Shown here: one piece after another, positions 43,478 through 51,527 of the stretch
Numbering within the stretch: the first letter of the stretch is position 1
Layout: each line of letters opens with the position of its first letter
DNA from: Oscillospiraceae bacterium
GTDB lineage: Bacteria > Bacillota > Clostridia > Oscillospirales > JAAYXM01
Assembly (NCBI GenBank): GCA_017439555.1
Contig: JAFSIZ010000050.1
Coordinates: 1-64,000 of the forward strand
Reading direction: 5' to 3'
DNA length: 64,000 nucleotides
The notes under the pieces: generated by a model
Database searches by the model: none
Seen by the model: the letters and a program-made list of their open reading frames with translations, nothing else
What the model was told of the DNA's origin: nothing
Program-made: the position numbers and the translations under genes

Positions 43478-44428
43478 ATGAGCTTCAAAGAAACTTTCAG
43501 TCACGATTTTTACCCATTCAAGGATCAGGCGGAAATTGACCGTGTGCGCAAGATAACCTATGAGGATATCATTGCTATGGGAGGCAAGCATCCGACAGCG
43601 AAGAGCGCAAGCGTAAACGTTGTCCGCGGAGATATGGTTGAGACAATCATGATTTCCGATATGGTCAGCAGAATTGTCGCATCAGACCGCGAGGATAAGC
43701 TTTGCGTTATGATTATGTGCAATCCCTGCCCGACATATGCAAAGGTTGCATATATGCTCCAGGAAATGAAGGTAAACTGCCGCAACGTAAAGTTCTATAT
43801 GATGGACGAGTGGGCAGACGAGGATGGAAACATCGCTCCGCTTTCCTATAAGGCAGGCTTCGGCTATGCATTCAACAAGTTTATGATTTCAAACCTTGCA
43901 GGTCTTGGTTTCCGTGAAGAGAACTTCATCTATCACAGCAACAAGACAACACCTGACTTCTCAAAGATGCTTGAGCAGGACGGCGAGGCAGATATCGTAT
44001 ATTCAGGTCCGGGCTGGCCGGGACATCTCGCATTCATCGACCCGGTTGAAGATTGGTATAAGCCGACGATGGAAGAATATCTCGAGCAGGGCGCAAAGGT
44101 TGCAACACTCCATCCGCTCACAATCGCACAGAATTCTCTCCATGGTGGATTCGGTCTCTCCGGCGATATTTCAAAGGTACCGCCGAAGGGCGCAATGATG
44201 GGTCCGCGCGATGCTATGAAGGCAAAGAATGTTCTCGACATCCATTCGATAACAACAGCCGGCTCACAGGTTTCCTGGCAGCGCCTCACATCACGTCTCT
44301 GCGTATTCGGAAAGCCTGCACAGGAAGTTCCGGCATCCATTCTCCAGCTTCGTGACAAGCCGACACGCATCATCTTCAGCGAAGTCGCAGCTGCCACAAT
44401 AAAGGATGAGGAAATCTTCCAGTATTAA
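43478..44428 (+). CDS. NagB/RpiA-fold protein resembling glucosamine-6-phosphate deaminase, altered active site
   Basis: The 316-residue protein is longer than NagB (about 266). It keeps the general base Asp110 in MMDEW (Asp72 of E. coli NagB) and His183 in GPGWPGHLAF (His143). At the positions of NagB Asp141 and Glu148 it has Pro181 and Asp188. The region SLHGGFGLSGDISKVPPKGA replaces the usual allosteric/phosphate loop. It therefore probably does isomerase or lactonase-type chemistry, or deaminates a different amino-sugar phosphate. It is placed after NagA-like and ceramidase-fold genes, 18 bases from the latter, with AAAGAGGGA as ribosome site. Confidence 0.75.
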   Translation: MSFKETFSHDFYPFKDQAEIDRVRKITYEDIIAMGGKHPTAKSASVNVVRGDMVETIMISDMVSRIVASDREDKLCVMIMCNPCPTYAKVAYMLQEMKVNCRNVKFYMMDEWADEDGNIAPLSYKAGFGYAFNKFMISNLAGLGFREENFIYHSNKTTPDFSKMLEQDGEADIVYSGPGWPGHLAFIDPVEDWYKPTMEEYLEQGAKVATLHPLTIAQNSLHGGFGLSGDISKVPPKGAMMGPRDAMKAKNVLDIHSITTAGSQVSWQRLTSRLCVFGKPAQEVPASILQLRDKPTRIIFSEVAAATIKDEEIFQY

Positions 44429-44447
44429 TTCGGAGGTTCTGACGGCA

Positions 44448-45053
44448 ATGATAAAGAATGAAGCGATAGAAGCCGCTCTTGCAGCATATGACATAGAGGC
44501 GGAATGTATCCGCGACATGAAGTCGTATGTTGACGTTGAGCAGTTTAAAAAAGCAGTTGAGCTTCTTTGCAATGCACCGAGAATCGGTGCAGCCGGAAGC
44601 GGACATTCAGGCATTATATGTCAGCATTTCGCACATCTTATGTGCTGCATCGAGCGCCCTGCGAGATTCATATCTCCGGCAGAGGCAGTCCACGGTGCGA
44701 CAGGATTTTTGCAGAAGGGCGATGTGATGGTATTTGCATCGCGCGGCGGCAAGACAAAAGAGCTTTTGCCGATAGTTGATATCTGCAAGGCAAAGGGTGT
44801 GTCGATAATAACCGTAACGGAGAATATGGAATCTCCGCTTGCAGAGGCGGCTGACGTTGTCATCAAGCAATATGTCAACCGCGAAACCGACAAGTGGAAC
44901 GCTCAGGGAACAACGAGCACAACAGCACTTTGTATGATTTTCCATGCATTGCAGGCTGCTATGATTGAGCAGACCGGTTATCAGGCAGAGCAGTTTGCTC
45001 TTATCCATCCGGGCGGAGCTGTCGGCGAGCGCCTGAACAATAAAGCGTTATAA
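44448..45053 (+). CDS. SIS-domain sugar-phosphate isomerase (GutQ/hexuloisomerase-like)
   Basis: The 201-residue protein is a single SIS domain. It has the phosphosugar site GAAGSGHSGI (about residues 50-59), the second serine block VFASRGGKTKELLPI (about 95-109), ITVTENMESPLAEAADVVI, and the C-terminal HPGGAVGERL typical of KdsD/GutQ and 6-phospho-3-hexuloisomerase. It should interconvert aldose and ketose phosphates. No CBS domains follow, as in the short forms. The ATG at 44448 is chosen over one 42 bases upstream, which would overlap the preceding gene; GGAGG lies 11 bases ahead. Confidence 0.85.
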   Translation: MIKNEAIEAALAAYDIEAECIRDMKSYVDVEQFKKAVELLCNAPRIGAAGSGHSGIICQHFAHLMCCIERPARFISPAEAVHGATGFLQKGDVMVFASRGGKTKELLPIVDICKAKGVSIITVTENMESPLAEAADVVIKQYVNRETDKWNAQGTTSTTALCMIFHALQAAMIEQTGYQAEQFALIHPGGAVGERLNNKAL

Positions 45054-45083
45054 TTAAAAATCCAGAAAGTGAGTGAATGAAAA

Positions 45084-45782
45084 ATGGCAAATTGCAAGAT
45101 TAAAGCTCCGTTTTTCGAAATCGGACCGAAGTCCTATCTCTTCGGTGACGAAATTCTTGAGCTTGCCCTTGCGGCGGATAAGGCATCAGAGAAATATGAT
45201 GTTGACATCATTTTCACCTGCCCTGTAGTTGATATCCGCAGAGTAGCGGAGGCAACAAAGCGCATCCATGTATTTGCACCGCATATGGACCCGATCGTTC
45301 CGGGCCGCGGACTTGCAGACATTCTTCCTGAATCTCTTGTTGCGGCAGGTGCAGAGGGCGTTATGCTCAATCACGTTGAAAAGCCGCTCGAGTTTGAGGT
45401 TCTTGCCGATACAATAAAGCGTGCAGACGAAGTCGGTCTTACAACGATTGTATGTGCAGATTCAATGGCCGATGCATCGAAGATTGCAGAGCTTCATCCC
45501 GATATCATCGTTGCAGAGCCGTCTGAGCTTATCGGCACAGGCGTCAGCGTAGGTCCTGAGTATGTCGCTGCAGCAACGGAATCTGTCAAGAAGGTTGATG
45601 AAAACATCCTCGTTCTCACAGCTGCAGGCATCGCAGGCGGAGAGGATGTATACAACACAATGATCGCCGGTGCTGATGCAACGGGATCTTCGTCAGGCGT
45701 GGCCAAGGCAGCAGACCGCCCGGCAATGGTCGATGAAATGATCGCCGCTTGCCGCAAGGCCTGGGACGAAAAACATTCTTAA
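45084..45782 (+). CDS. Archaeal-type triose-phosphate-isomerase-like TIM barrel
   Basis: The 232-residue protein matches the short archaeal form of triose-phosphate isomerase rather than the bacterial TpiA. It has an N-terminal lysine region (CKIKAPFFEIG), His97 in LNHVEKPL (the archaeal INHSE(R/K) motif), Glu145 in VAEPSELIGTG, and the phosphate loop GADATGSSSGVAKAAD near 200-215. All three catalytic residues appear present. A cell with glycolysis should have TpiA elsewhere, so this copy probably isomerises a pathway-specific aldose/ketose phosphate such as a tetrulose or related compound. It is 30 bases after the SIS gene. Confidence 0.8.
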   Translation: MANCKIKAPFFEIGPKSYLFGDEILELALAADKASEKYDVDIIFTCPVVDIRRVAEATKRIHVFAPHMDPIVPGRGLADILPESLVAAGAEGVMLNHVEKPLEFEVLADTIKRADEVGLTTIVCADSMADASKIAELHPDIIVAEPSELIGTGVSVGPEYVAAATESVKKVDENILVLTAAGIAGGEDVYNTMIAGADATGSSSGVAKAADRPAMVDEMIAACRKAWDEKHS

Positions 45783-45817
45783 GTCAATATTTTTTAAAAT
45801 ATAAGGAGGAAACAAAA

Positions 45818-46438
45818 ATGGAATTCAAAGTTTATCAGAAAGAGTTAGAGCTCCAGTCAAGAGGCTGGATCCCGACTTTCCACGATGTCTCCAAGGAGAT
45901 CATGGAAATCGTTAAGGCATCAGGTGTCAAGAACGGCACAGTATGCATCGCATCTCACCACACAACCTGCTCGGTTATGATTCAGGAATGCTCACACGAC
46001 CTCGATTCTTTCGACCTCGAGTATCTCCAGCATGACCTTCTCGACATCATGCGCAAGCTCATCCCGGATTATACAAACGAGGGTGACTACCGCCATCCGG
46101 GTCCGCTCCACGCACAGTTCGGCCGCTATGTAAACGAGCCTGGTAACTACACATCAATGAACACAGACGGTCATCTTCGCTCCGTATTCTTCGGCAGAAG
46201 CGAGACAATGACAATCAAAGACGGTGTTCTTGATGGCGGTGAGTTCGCTCACATCTATTTCATCGACTGGGATCACGTTCGTGCACGCCGTCGCCAGCTT
46301 AATGTAACCGTTATGGGTACAACTGACGAGGTTGAAGATCGCAAGTGGAACGGCGGCGAGGTTATCGACACTCTCCGCAAGTTCACACCTGACGAAAAGG
46401 CATATGACGAGCGCTACGACCTCCAGCTCAAGAGATAA
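45818..46438 (+). CDS. UPF0047/YjbQ family protein, extended form
   Basis: The 206-residue protein belongs to the YjbQ family but is about 65 residues longer than usual. Family features are ITASHHTTC-like IASHHTTCSVMIQE (about residues 45-58), the acidic DLLDIMRKLIP, the histidine-rich YRHPGPLHAQFGRY (about 90-103), and RSVFFGRSETMTIKDG with FIDWDHVRARRR. The extra length lies in an insert around 95-115 and a 35-residue tail. E. coli YjbQ was reported to have weak thiamine-phosphate-synthase activity, and its true role is unsettled. It is last in the operon, with AGGAGG 8 bases ahead of ATG. I would expect a sugar-phosphate role here. Confidence 0.82.
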   Translation: MEFKVYQKELELQSRGWIPTFHDVSKEIMEIVKASGVKNGTVCIASHHTTCSVMIQECSHDLDSFDLEYLQHDLLDIMRKLIPDYTNEGDYRHPGPLHAQFGRYVNEPGNYTSMNTDGHLRSVFFGRSETMTIKDGVLDGGEFAHIYFIDWDHVRARRRQLNVTVMGTTDEVEDRKWNGGEVIDTLRKFTPDEKAYDERYDLQLKR

Positions 46439-46452
46439 TAAAAAATGTCCTC

Positions 46453-46485
46453 AAAACAGCTTCCTGAAAAGGAAGCTGTTTTCCT
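46453..46485 (+). terminator. Terminator of the nine-gene operon
   Basis: A perfect 12-bp stem (AAAACAGCTTCC and complement, 6-base loop) lies 15 bases after the UPF0047 stop. Confidence 0.88.
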
Positions 46486-46506
46486 GCTTTTAAACGCTTT
46501 AATGTC

Positions 46507-46535
46507 TTGCGATTTTTCTTATAAAATGGTATACT
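46507..46535 (+). promoter_or_regulatory. Promoter of tex
   Basis: TTGCGA and TATACT are separated by 17 bases, 39 bases ahead of the start codon. Confidence 0.6.
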
Positions 46536-46573
46536 TAATATATAAAACAAAGTAAGAAAAGGAGAAAGACAGA

Positions 46574-48727
46574 ATGTCTTATGCAGCCATAATCGCGGAG
46601 GAATTTTCCGTCCGCGAGGAATATGTAAACAACATAATTGCTCTGCTTGACGAGGGCAATACGATTCCGTTCATCGCGCGCTACAGAAAGGAAATGCACG
46701 GCACGATGGACGATCAGCTCATACGTCAGATAGCTGATAAGCTTGAATATCTCAGAAACCTTGATGCGCGCCGCGAGGAAGTGCGCTCTCTCATTGATGC
46801 TCAGGGCAATCTTACAGAAGAGATAGGTGCGGCTCTCGATGCGGCGGCAACGCTTGCTGAGATTGACGACATATACCGCCCGTTCCGCCCGAAGCGAAAA
46901 ACACGTGCCTCTGTTGCTCGCGAAAAGGGGCTTGAGCCTCTCGCAGAGGCGATTATGCAATCGCAGCAGACAGCTGAAGACCCGGAAACAATGGCAGCGG
47001 AATATGTCGATGCCGAAAAGGGCGTTGAAGATGTTGCGGCGGCAATCGCAGGAGCGCAGGATATCATTGCCGAAAACGTATCGGATGATGCCGAGGTAAG
47101 AAAGCGTGTCCGCAACCTTGTTCGATTCCATGGCATCGTTACCTCATCTGCGGCAAAGGAAGAAGAGGAAGAGGAGAGCGTTTATGCAACCTATTATCAG
47201 TTCTCTCAGCCCGTTGAAAAGCTTGTCGGTCATCGCGTGCTTGCTCTTAACCGTGGCGAGAAGGAGGGCTTTCTGAAGGTGTCTGTGGACACAGACCCGA
47301 CACGTCCGCTCAACTCTATCCGTTCGCTTTACGTGCAGGGAACATCTGCCTGTGCGGCTGTTGTTCAGGCGGCCTGTGAGGATGCATATACAAGGCTCAT
47401 CTATCCTTCAATCGAGAGGGAAATACGCGCAGAGCTCACAGAGGCTGCGGCTGAGGATGCAATAAAGCTGTTTGGTGTAAACCTTCGCCAGCTTCTTATG
47501 GCTCCGCCCGTAAAGGGGAAGATTGCGATCGGTCTTGACCCCGGCTATCGAACAGGCTGTAAGCTTGCCGTGGTTGACCCGACGGGCAAGGTGCTCGATA
47601 CATCTGTCATTTATCCGACCCACGGCGCGGCTCAGGAATCGCGCTCGGCGGAGATATTGAAAGACAAAATAAAGCGCTGGGGTGTTGAGGTTATTGCAAT
47701 CGGCAACGGCACAGCTTCTAAGGAAACAGAGCTTTTCTGCGCAAAGGTTCTGCGTGAAATTCCTGAAAAGGTCGCATATATGGTTGTTTCGGAGGCAGGC
47801 GCATCGGTATATTCAGCTTCAAAGCTTGCGGCAGAGGAGATGCCTGATTTCGACCTCACGCTTCGCTCCGCGGTGTCAATTGCAAGAAGACTGCAGGATC
47901 CGCTTGCAGAGCTTGTCAAAATAGAGCCGAAGGCTATAGGCGTCGGTCAGTATCAACACGATATGCCCCAGAAACGCCTTGAGGGCGCGCTTGACGGCGT
48001 TGTTGAAGATTGTGTAAACAGCGTAGGCGCTGATGTGAATACGGCATCTGCAGCTCTGCTCAGCCATATTTCCGGTCTCACATCGACAGTATGCAAGAAC
48101 ATTGTTGCATATCGCGAGGAAAACGGAAGCTTCACTTCGCGTTCTGAGCTCAAAAAAGTTCCGAAGCTCGGTGCAAAGGCGTTTGAGCAGTGTGCAGGCT
48201 TTTTGCGCGTGCCGGGAAGTGCCAACTTCCTCGACAACACAGGTGTTCACCCTGAAAGCTATAAAGCTGCAGAGGGGCTTTTGAAGCATTTCGGCATAGA
48301 TAAGAAGGATTTTGCAAAGGCAGGAGCTTTGCTTTCCGAGAAGGCGACAGAGGAAAGCCTGTCTGCGCTTGCAGAGGAGCTCGGAATCGGTGTTCCGACT
48401 TTGCAGGACATTCTGCGCGAGCTCGCAAAACCGGGGCGCGATCCGCGTGATGAGCTGCCGCCGCCGCTTCTGCGCGAGGATGTGCTCGATATGAAGGATC
48501 TCAAAGAGGGGATGATTCTTCAGGGCACAGTCAGAAATGTTATAGATTTCGGCGCATTTGTCGATATCGGTGTGCATCAGGACGGGCTCGTTCACATTTC
48601 GCAGATAAGCGAGAAGTTTATCCGTCATCCGTCAGATGTTCTCAAAGTGGGTGATGTTGTCAAGGTCAAAATACTTGGTGTGGACCTTGCGAAAAAGCGA
48701 ATCAGCCTCACGATGAAGGAAGCATAA
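46574..48727 (+). CDS. tex: Tex-family S1 RNA-binding protein
   Basis: Tex is a cytosolic nucleic-acid-binding protein that affects transcription and elongation recovery. The 717-residue sequence shows the Tex N-terminal helical domain (NTIPFIARYRKEMHGTMDDQ, about residues 28-47; DIYRPFRPKRKTRA), the YqgF-like RNase H fold (IGLDPGYRTGCKLAVVDPTG, about 317-336) and SVGQYQ-type IGVGQYQHDM (about 455-464). Helix-hairpin-helix repeats (about 490-560) and a C-terminal S1 domain (GMILQGTVRNVIDFGAFVDI, about 645-710) complete it. It is a single gene and unrelated in function to the operon upstream. Confidence 0.96.
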   Translation: MSYAAIIAEEFSVREEYVNNIIALLDEGNTIPFIARYRKEMHGTMDDQLIRQIADKLEYLRNLDARREEVRSLIDAQGNLTEEIGAALDAAATLAEIDDIYRPFRPKRKTRASVAREKGLEPLAEAIMQSQQTAEDPETMAAEYVDAEKGVEDVAAAIAGAQDIIAENVSDDAEVRKRVRNLVRFHGIVTSSAAKEEEEEESVYATYYQFSQPVEKLVGHRVLALNRGEKEGFLKVSVDTDPTRPLNSIRSLYVQGTSACAAVVQAACEDAYTRLIYPSIEREIRAELTEAAAEDAIKLFGVNLRQLLMAPPVKGKIAIGLDPGYRTGCKLAVVDPTGKVLDTSVIYPTHGAAQESRSAEILKDKIKRWGVEVIAIGNGTASKETELFCAKVLREIPEKVAYMVVSEAGASVYSASKLAAEEMPDFDLTLRSAVSIARRLQDPLAELVKIEPKAIGVGQYQHDMPQKRLEGALDGVVEDCVNSVGADVNTASAALLSHISGLTSTVCKNIVAYREENGSFTSRSELKKVPKLGAKAFEQCAGFLRVPGSANFLDNTGVHPESYKAAEGLLKHFGIDKKDFAKAGALLSEKATEESLSALAEELGIGVPTLQDILRELAKPGRDPRDELPPPLLREDVLDMKDLKEGMILQGTVRNVIDFGAFVDIGVHQDGLVHISQISEKFIRHPSDVLKVGDVVKVKILGVDLAKKRISLTMKEA

Positions 48728-48743
48728 AAGATATAGAAGAAAA

Positions 48744-49052
48744 ACTGCAATGGCTTGTCCATTGCAGTCAGACTGTCGAAAAAGGCATGAGACCGCAAGC
48801 AGAGAAAATATATTGTAGGGGCGGATATTATCCGCCCGCAACTTTTGCGTTTGAATTAAAGTTTGACAAAATCCCTTGAAACATCGAGTTTCAAGGGATT
48901 TTCCGCTTGTTTTGCCCGAATGTCACCTCTCGGAGTATTCATATACACCTTCGAGTTCCATTCTGCCAATCTCACGTCTTTTTGGACAGCCCGTCAGCGT
49001 GTCGAAAGTTTTTCGACACGCTGCTGCAATGGCTTGTCCATTGCAGTTTTTT
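48744..49052. mobile_element. Composite intergenic repeat: terminator split by a 256-bp inverted-repeat element
   Basis: A 23-bp hairpin sequence (CTGCAATGG core) occurs identically at 48745-48767 and 49024-49046. The first copy has an A run before it, the second a T run after it, so together they look like one terminator opened by an insert. The insert (48768-49023) begins TCAGACTGTCGAA and ends TTCGACACGCTG, the same termini as the 60-bp element near 15.05 kb. Inside are a GGGCGGATA palindrome (48819-48837), a CCCTTGAAAC hairpin (48868-48902) and a terminal hairpin (48994-49023). I see no gene in it. Confidence 0.6.
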
Positions 49053-49055
49053 TGT

Positions 49056-49832
49056 TCAGAGCTGTTTTTTTATACGGTCAATGGCGCTCTTTTCAAGGCG
49101 TGACACCTGTGCCTGACTGATTCCAATCTCCCCGGCTACCTCGGTTTGAGTCTTGCCGTCGAAAAAACGCAGTGATAGAATGTGGCGCTCACGCTCGTTG
49201 AGATGTGAGATTGCCTCTTTGAGAGCTATGCGCTCAAGCCAGTTTTCGTCTGTGTTCTTGTTGTCGCCGACCTGATCCATAACGCAGATTGTGTCGCCGC
49301 CTGAATCTGAATAAACAGGCTCATAGAGTGAAACGGGCTCCATAATGCCGTCGAGTGCAAATACGATATCCTCGCGCTTCATATCCATCGCCTTTGCGAT
49401 TTCGTCAACGCTCGGTTCGCGCTGAGTTTCGTTCATAAGCCTTTCTTTTGTCTGCAGTGCGCGATAAGCCGTGTCACGCATGGAGCGCGAAACGCGTATT
49501 GCGCTGTTGTCGCGCAGGTAGCGGCGTATTTCGCCGATTACCATCGGAACGGCATAGGTGCTGAGGCGAAGACCGAGCGTTATGTCAAAGTTGTCTATTG
49601 CCTTGATGAGCCCGACGCATCCGACCTGAAAAAGATCATCAACAGCCTCTCCGCGGTTTGCGAATCTCTGGATAACGCTCAGAACGAGTCTCAGATTACC
49701 TGAGATAAGCTCGTCTCTTGCGGAAACATCTCCCGCCCGATATTTCTTGAGGAGCTCATAGGTTTCGTTGCTCGACAAAACCTTGAGCTTTGATGTGTTC
49801 ACACCGCATATTTCGACTTTTCCGTGTATCAA
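49056..49832 (-). CDS. sigG: Sporulation sigma factor SigG
   Basis: SigG directs late forespore transcription. The 258-residue protein opens HGKVEICGVNTSKLKVL, the SigG-specific N-terminus, followed by region 2 (NLRLVLSVIQRFANRGEAVDDLFQVGCVGLIKAIDNFD), region 3 and the region 4 HTH (TQTEVAGEIGISQAQVSRLE). The start is the TTG at 49832: GGGAGG lies 8 bases upstream, the length then equals the family's, and the next in-frame upstream codons are in the leader hairpin. The preceding hairpin buries the ribosome site. Gene order spoIIGA-sigE-sigG is the standard one. Confidence 0.95.
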   Translation of the reverse strand: MIHGKVEICGVNTSKLKVLSSNETYELLKKYRAGDVSARDELISGNLRLVLSVIQRFANRGEAVDDLFQVGCVGLIKAIDNFDITLGLRLSTYAVPMVIGEIRRYLRDNSAIRVSRSMRDTAYRALQTKERLMNETQREPSVDEIAKAMDMKREDIVFALDGIMEPVSLYEPVYSDSGGDTICVMDQVGDNKNTDENWLERIALKEAISHLNERERHILSLRFFDGKTQTEVAGEIGISQAQVSRLEKSAIDRIKKQL

Positions 49833-49841
49833 ATGTAAAAC

Positions 49842-49882
49842 CTCCCAAAGCAATAAGACTATTATCATTATTGCCTCGGGAG
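49842..49882 (-). promoter_or_regulatory. sigG leader hairpin sequestering the ribosome-binding site
   Basis: In the minus-strand RNA, CUCCCGAGGCAAUAA pairs with UUAUUGCUUUGGGAG in an unbroken 15-bp stem with two G-U pairs and an 11-base loop. The right arm contains most of the Shine-Dalgarno GGGAGG for the TTG start at 49832. The G-U pairs exist only in the sense RNA, which argues for function in the sigG message. A similar hairpin plus non-AUG start tunes sigG in Bacillus subtilis. Confidence 0.7.
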
Positions 49883-49934
49883 TTTTTTTTAATACGGTAT
49901 AAAAACTTTAATATCGGGCACTTGTGCTTATATT

Positions 49935-50642
49935 TTAAAGAAGCCGCATTATTTCATTTTTGAGCCGCGTGATTATGCGCTTTTCAAGCCTTGATATGTA
50001 AGACTGCGAAATGCCGAGAATATCTGCGACCTCCTTCTGCGTTTTTTCACTTTCGCCATAAAGCCCAAAACGCATTTTGATTATTGTGCGCTCTTTTTCC
50101 GGCAGCGAGTCAAGTGCGTTGAGAAGCAGCTCCCGATCTGTTTCGTCCTCTATCGGGCGGATGACACTGTCAGGCTCCGTTCCGAGAATGTCGGAAAGCA
50201 AAAGCTCGTTTCCGTCCCAATCCGTGTTGAGCGGCTCATCAAAAGAGATTTCTGTTTTCTGTGCTGAGGACTTGCGCAGATACATAAGTATTTCGTTCTC
50301 GATACAGCGGGATGCATAGGTTGCGAGCTTTATTTTCTTTTCCGGCTTATAGGTGTTGATCGCCTTGATGAGCCCTATCGTGCCGATTGAAACAAGATCC
50401 TCGATCCCGATGCCTGTGTTTTCAAAACGCTTGGCGATATAGACGACCAGCCTCAGGTTGTGCTCTGTGAGCGTCTTTCTGACGTTTTCCGTATCAATTT
50501 CAAGGCGTGCCATAAGATATTCCTCCTCTTCGGGGGAAAGCGGTGGAGGAAGCGTGTCGTTTCCGCAGATATACATTACAGAGGAAGGGGAAATAATTCC
50601 GATACGGGCGAGCAGTTTAAAAATCGTAAGCTTGAATTTCAT
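49935..50642 (-). CDS. sigE: Sporulation sigma factor SigE
   Basis: SigE is the early mother-cell sigma factor, made as an inactive precursor. The 235-residue protein has the hydrophobic pro-sequence (about residues 1-30, [15 protein letters not shown]), with a [13 protein letters not shown] region just after it. Region 2 ([36 protein letters not shown]) and a C-terminal region 4 HTH ([22 protein letters not shown]) follow. The pro-peptide is removed by SpoIIGA, encoded immediately upstream. AGGAGGT lies 6 bases ahead of the ATG and overlaps the spoIIGA stop, so translation is coupled. Confidence 0.97.
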   Translation of the reverse strand: MKFKLTIFKLLARIGIISPSSVMYICGNDTLPPPLSPEEEEYLMARLEIDTENVRKTLTEHNLRLVVYIAKRFENTGIGIEDLVSIGTIGLIKAINTYKPEKKIKLATYASRCIENEILMYLRKSSAQKTEISFDEPLNTDWDGNELLLSDILGTEPDSVIRPIEDETDRELLLNALDSLPEKERTIIKMRFGLYGESEKTQKEVADILGISQSYISRLEKRIITRLKNEIMRLL

Positions 50643-50653
50643 ATATATACCTC

Positions 50654-51499
50654 CTAAATAAGGGCGTTGTATGCGTTGCCGTCCGATATTGCAAACGGGC
50701 TTATGGCGACAAGAGTGCTCTCGCTTACCTTTCCGTTGACGGTTATTTTCTCAGGAGTGAAGGCGAGCATAAGAGAAAACGGAACGCCGACTGTTTTATA
50801 TGGAAGAAGCCTGAATTGACCTTGCGGAGAAAGGCGGTCGAGCAGTGTCGGATATGCGTCCTTTGGCGTAAGGTCAAGCAGAGTCTGAACTGAGGGGGAA
50901 AGGAGAGAGCGTATGCAATCATAGTTTGCGATGACGACAGCTGTATTATCCTTTGGATTGCGAAGAGAATTTCCGGTATCGTGGAGCGCGGAAAGCTCTG
51001 CCGAATGTCCGTTTGCAAAGATGGAAACCTTGCTGATTTTTCGCTCAGCGCGGGCTGCACCTCTTCGGAATACGAGCGTGAGAAGCGCATATGCCGCAAA
51101 GGTTGAAGACAGAAGAGGCAGGGCTGATATATGTATATAATATATGCCGTTGTGAATTTCAATAAAGCGCCCGAGCCCGGCGAGTGAAGCGATGAAAACC
51201 GCACCTGCAAAAATAAGTGATATGCCAAAGAAGAGAAGCAGAGTTTTCAGGTGAGACTTAAAGCCGAATGCTGCAAGAAGCATAAGTGAAGAAATGCCGA
51301 GCTTAACAAAAAAGGATGTCAACACCTCAAGCTGTGGAATAAAAACCGCGACTCCATATACAGCGCCGATAAACGCGCCTGAAAGCAGGCGTCTCCTTCG
51401 CAGAGGCAGAGCGCTTATTTGCGCAGTTGCGAATAATATGAGATAGTTGATAATAAAATTTATGAGAAAGAGCACATCGGGATAGATTGTCTTTGTCAC
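50654..51499 (-). CDS. spoIIGA: Pro-sigma-E processing peptidase SpoIIGA
   Basis: SpoIIGA is a septal aspartic protease that activates SigE after a signal from the forespore protein SpoIIR. The 281-residue protein has five N-terminal membrane helices (starting [19 protein letters not shown]). The C-terminal protease domain contains the catalytic Asp in [14 protein letters not shown] (about residues 164-177). I chose the GTG at 51499, where the family sequence begins, in place of a longer frame running antisense into the lipoprotein gene. GGCGGTGAG lies upstream. It is first in the spoIIGA-sigE unit. Confidence 0.93.
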   Translation of the reverse strand: MTKTIYPDVLFLINFIINYLILFATAQISALPLRRRRLLSGAFIGAVYGVAVFIPQLEVLTSFFVKLGISSLMLLAAFGFKSHLKTLLLFFGISLIFAGAVFIASLAGLGRFIEIHNGIYYIHISALPLLSSTFAAYALLTLVFRRGAARAERKISKVSIFANGHSAELSALHDTGNSLRNPKDNTAVVIANYDCIRSLLSPSVQTLLDLTPKDAYPTLLDRLSPQGQFRLLPYKTVGVPFSLMLAFTPEKITVNGKVSESTLVAISPFAISDGNAYNALI

Positions 51500-51527
51500 A
51501 CACGGCTCACCGCCTTTCGCGAATATT

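Noticed and set aside
36907-46438. Assignment of the operon to standard GlcNAc catabolism
   Set aside because: The NagB-like protein lacks key residues, and kinase, SIS, TPI-like, M28 and ceramidase-fold genes are not needed for that pathway.
49842-49890. Plus-strand terminator (hairpin followed by eight T residues)
   Set aside because: No plus-strand transcript should reach it after the tex terminators, and the stem has two mismatches on that strand, whereas it is continuous in the sigG RNA.
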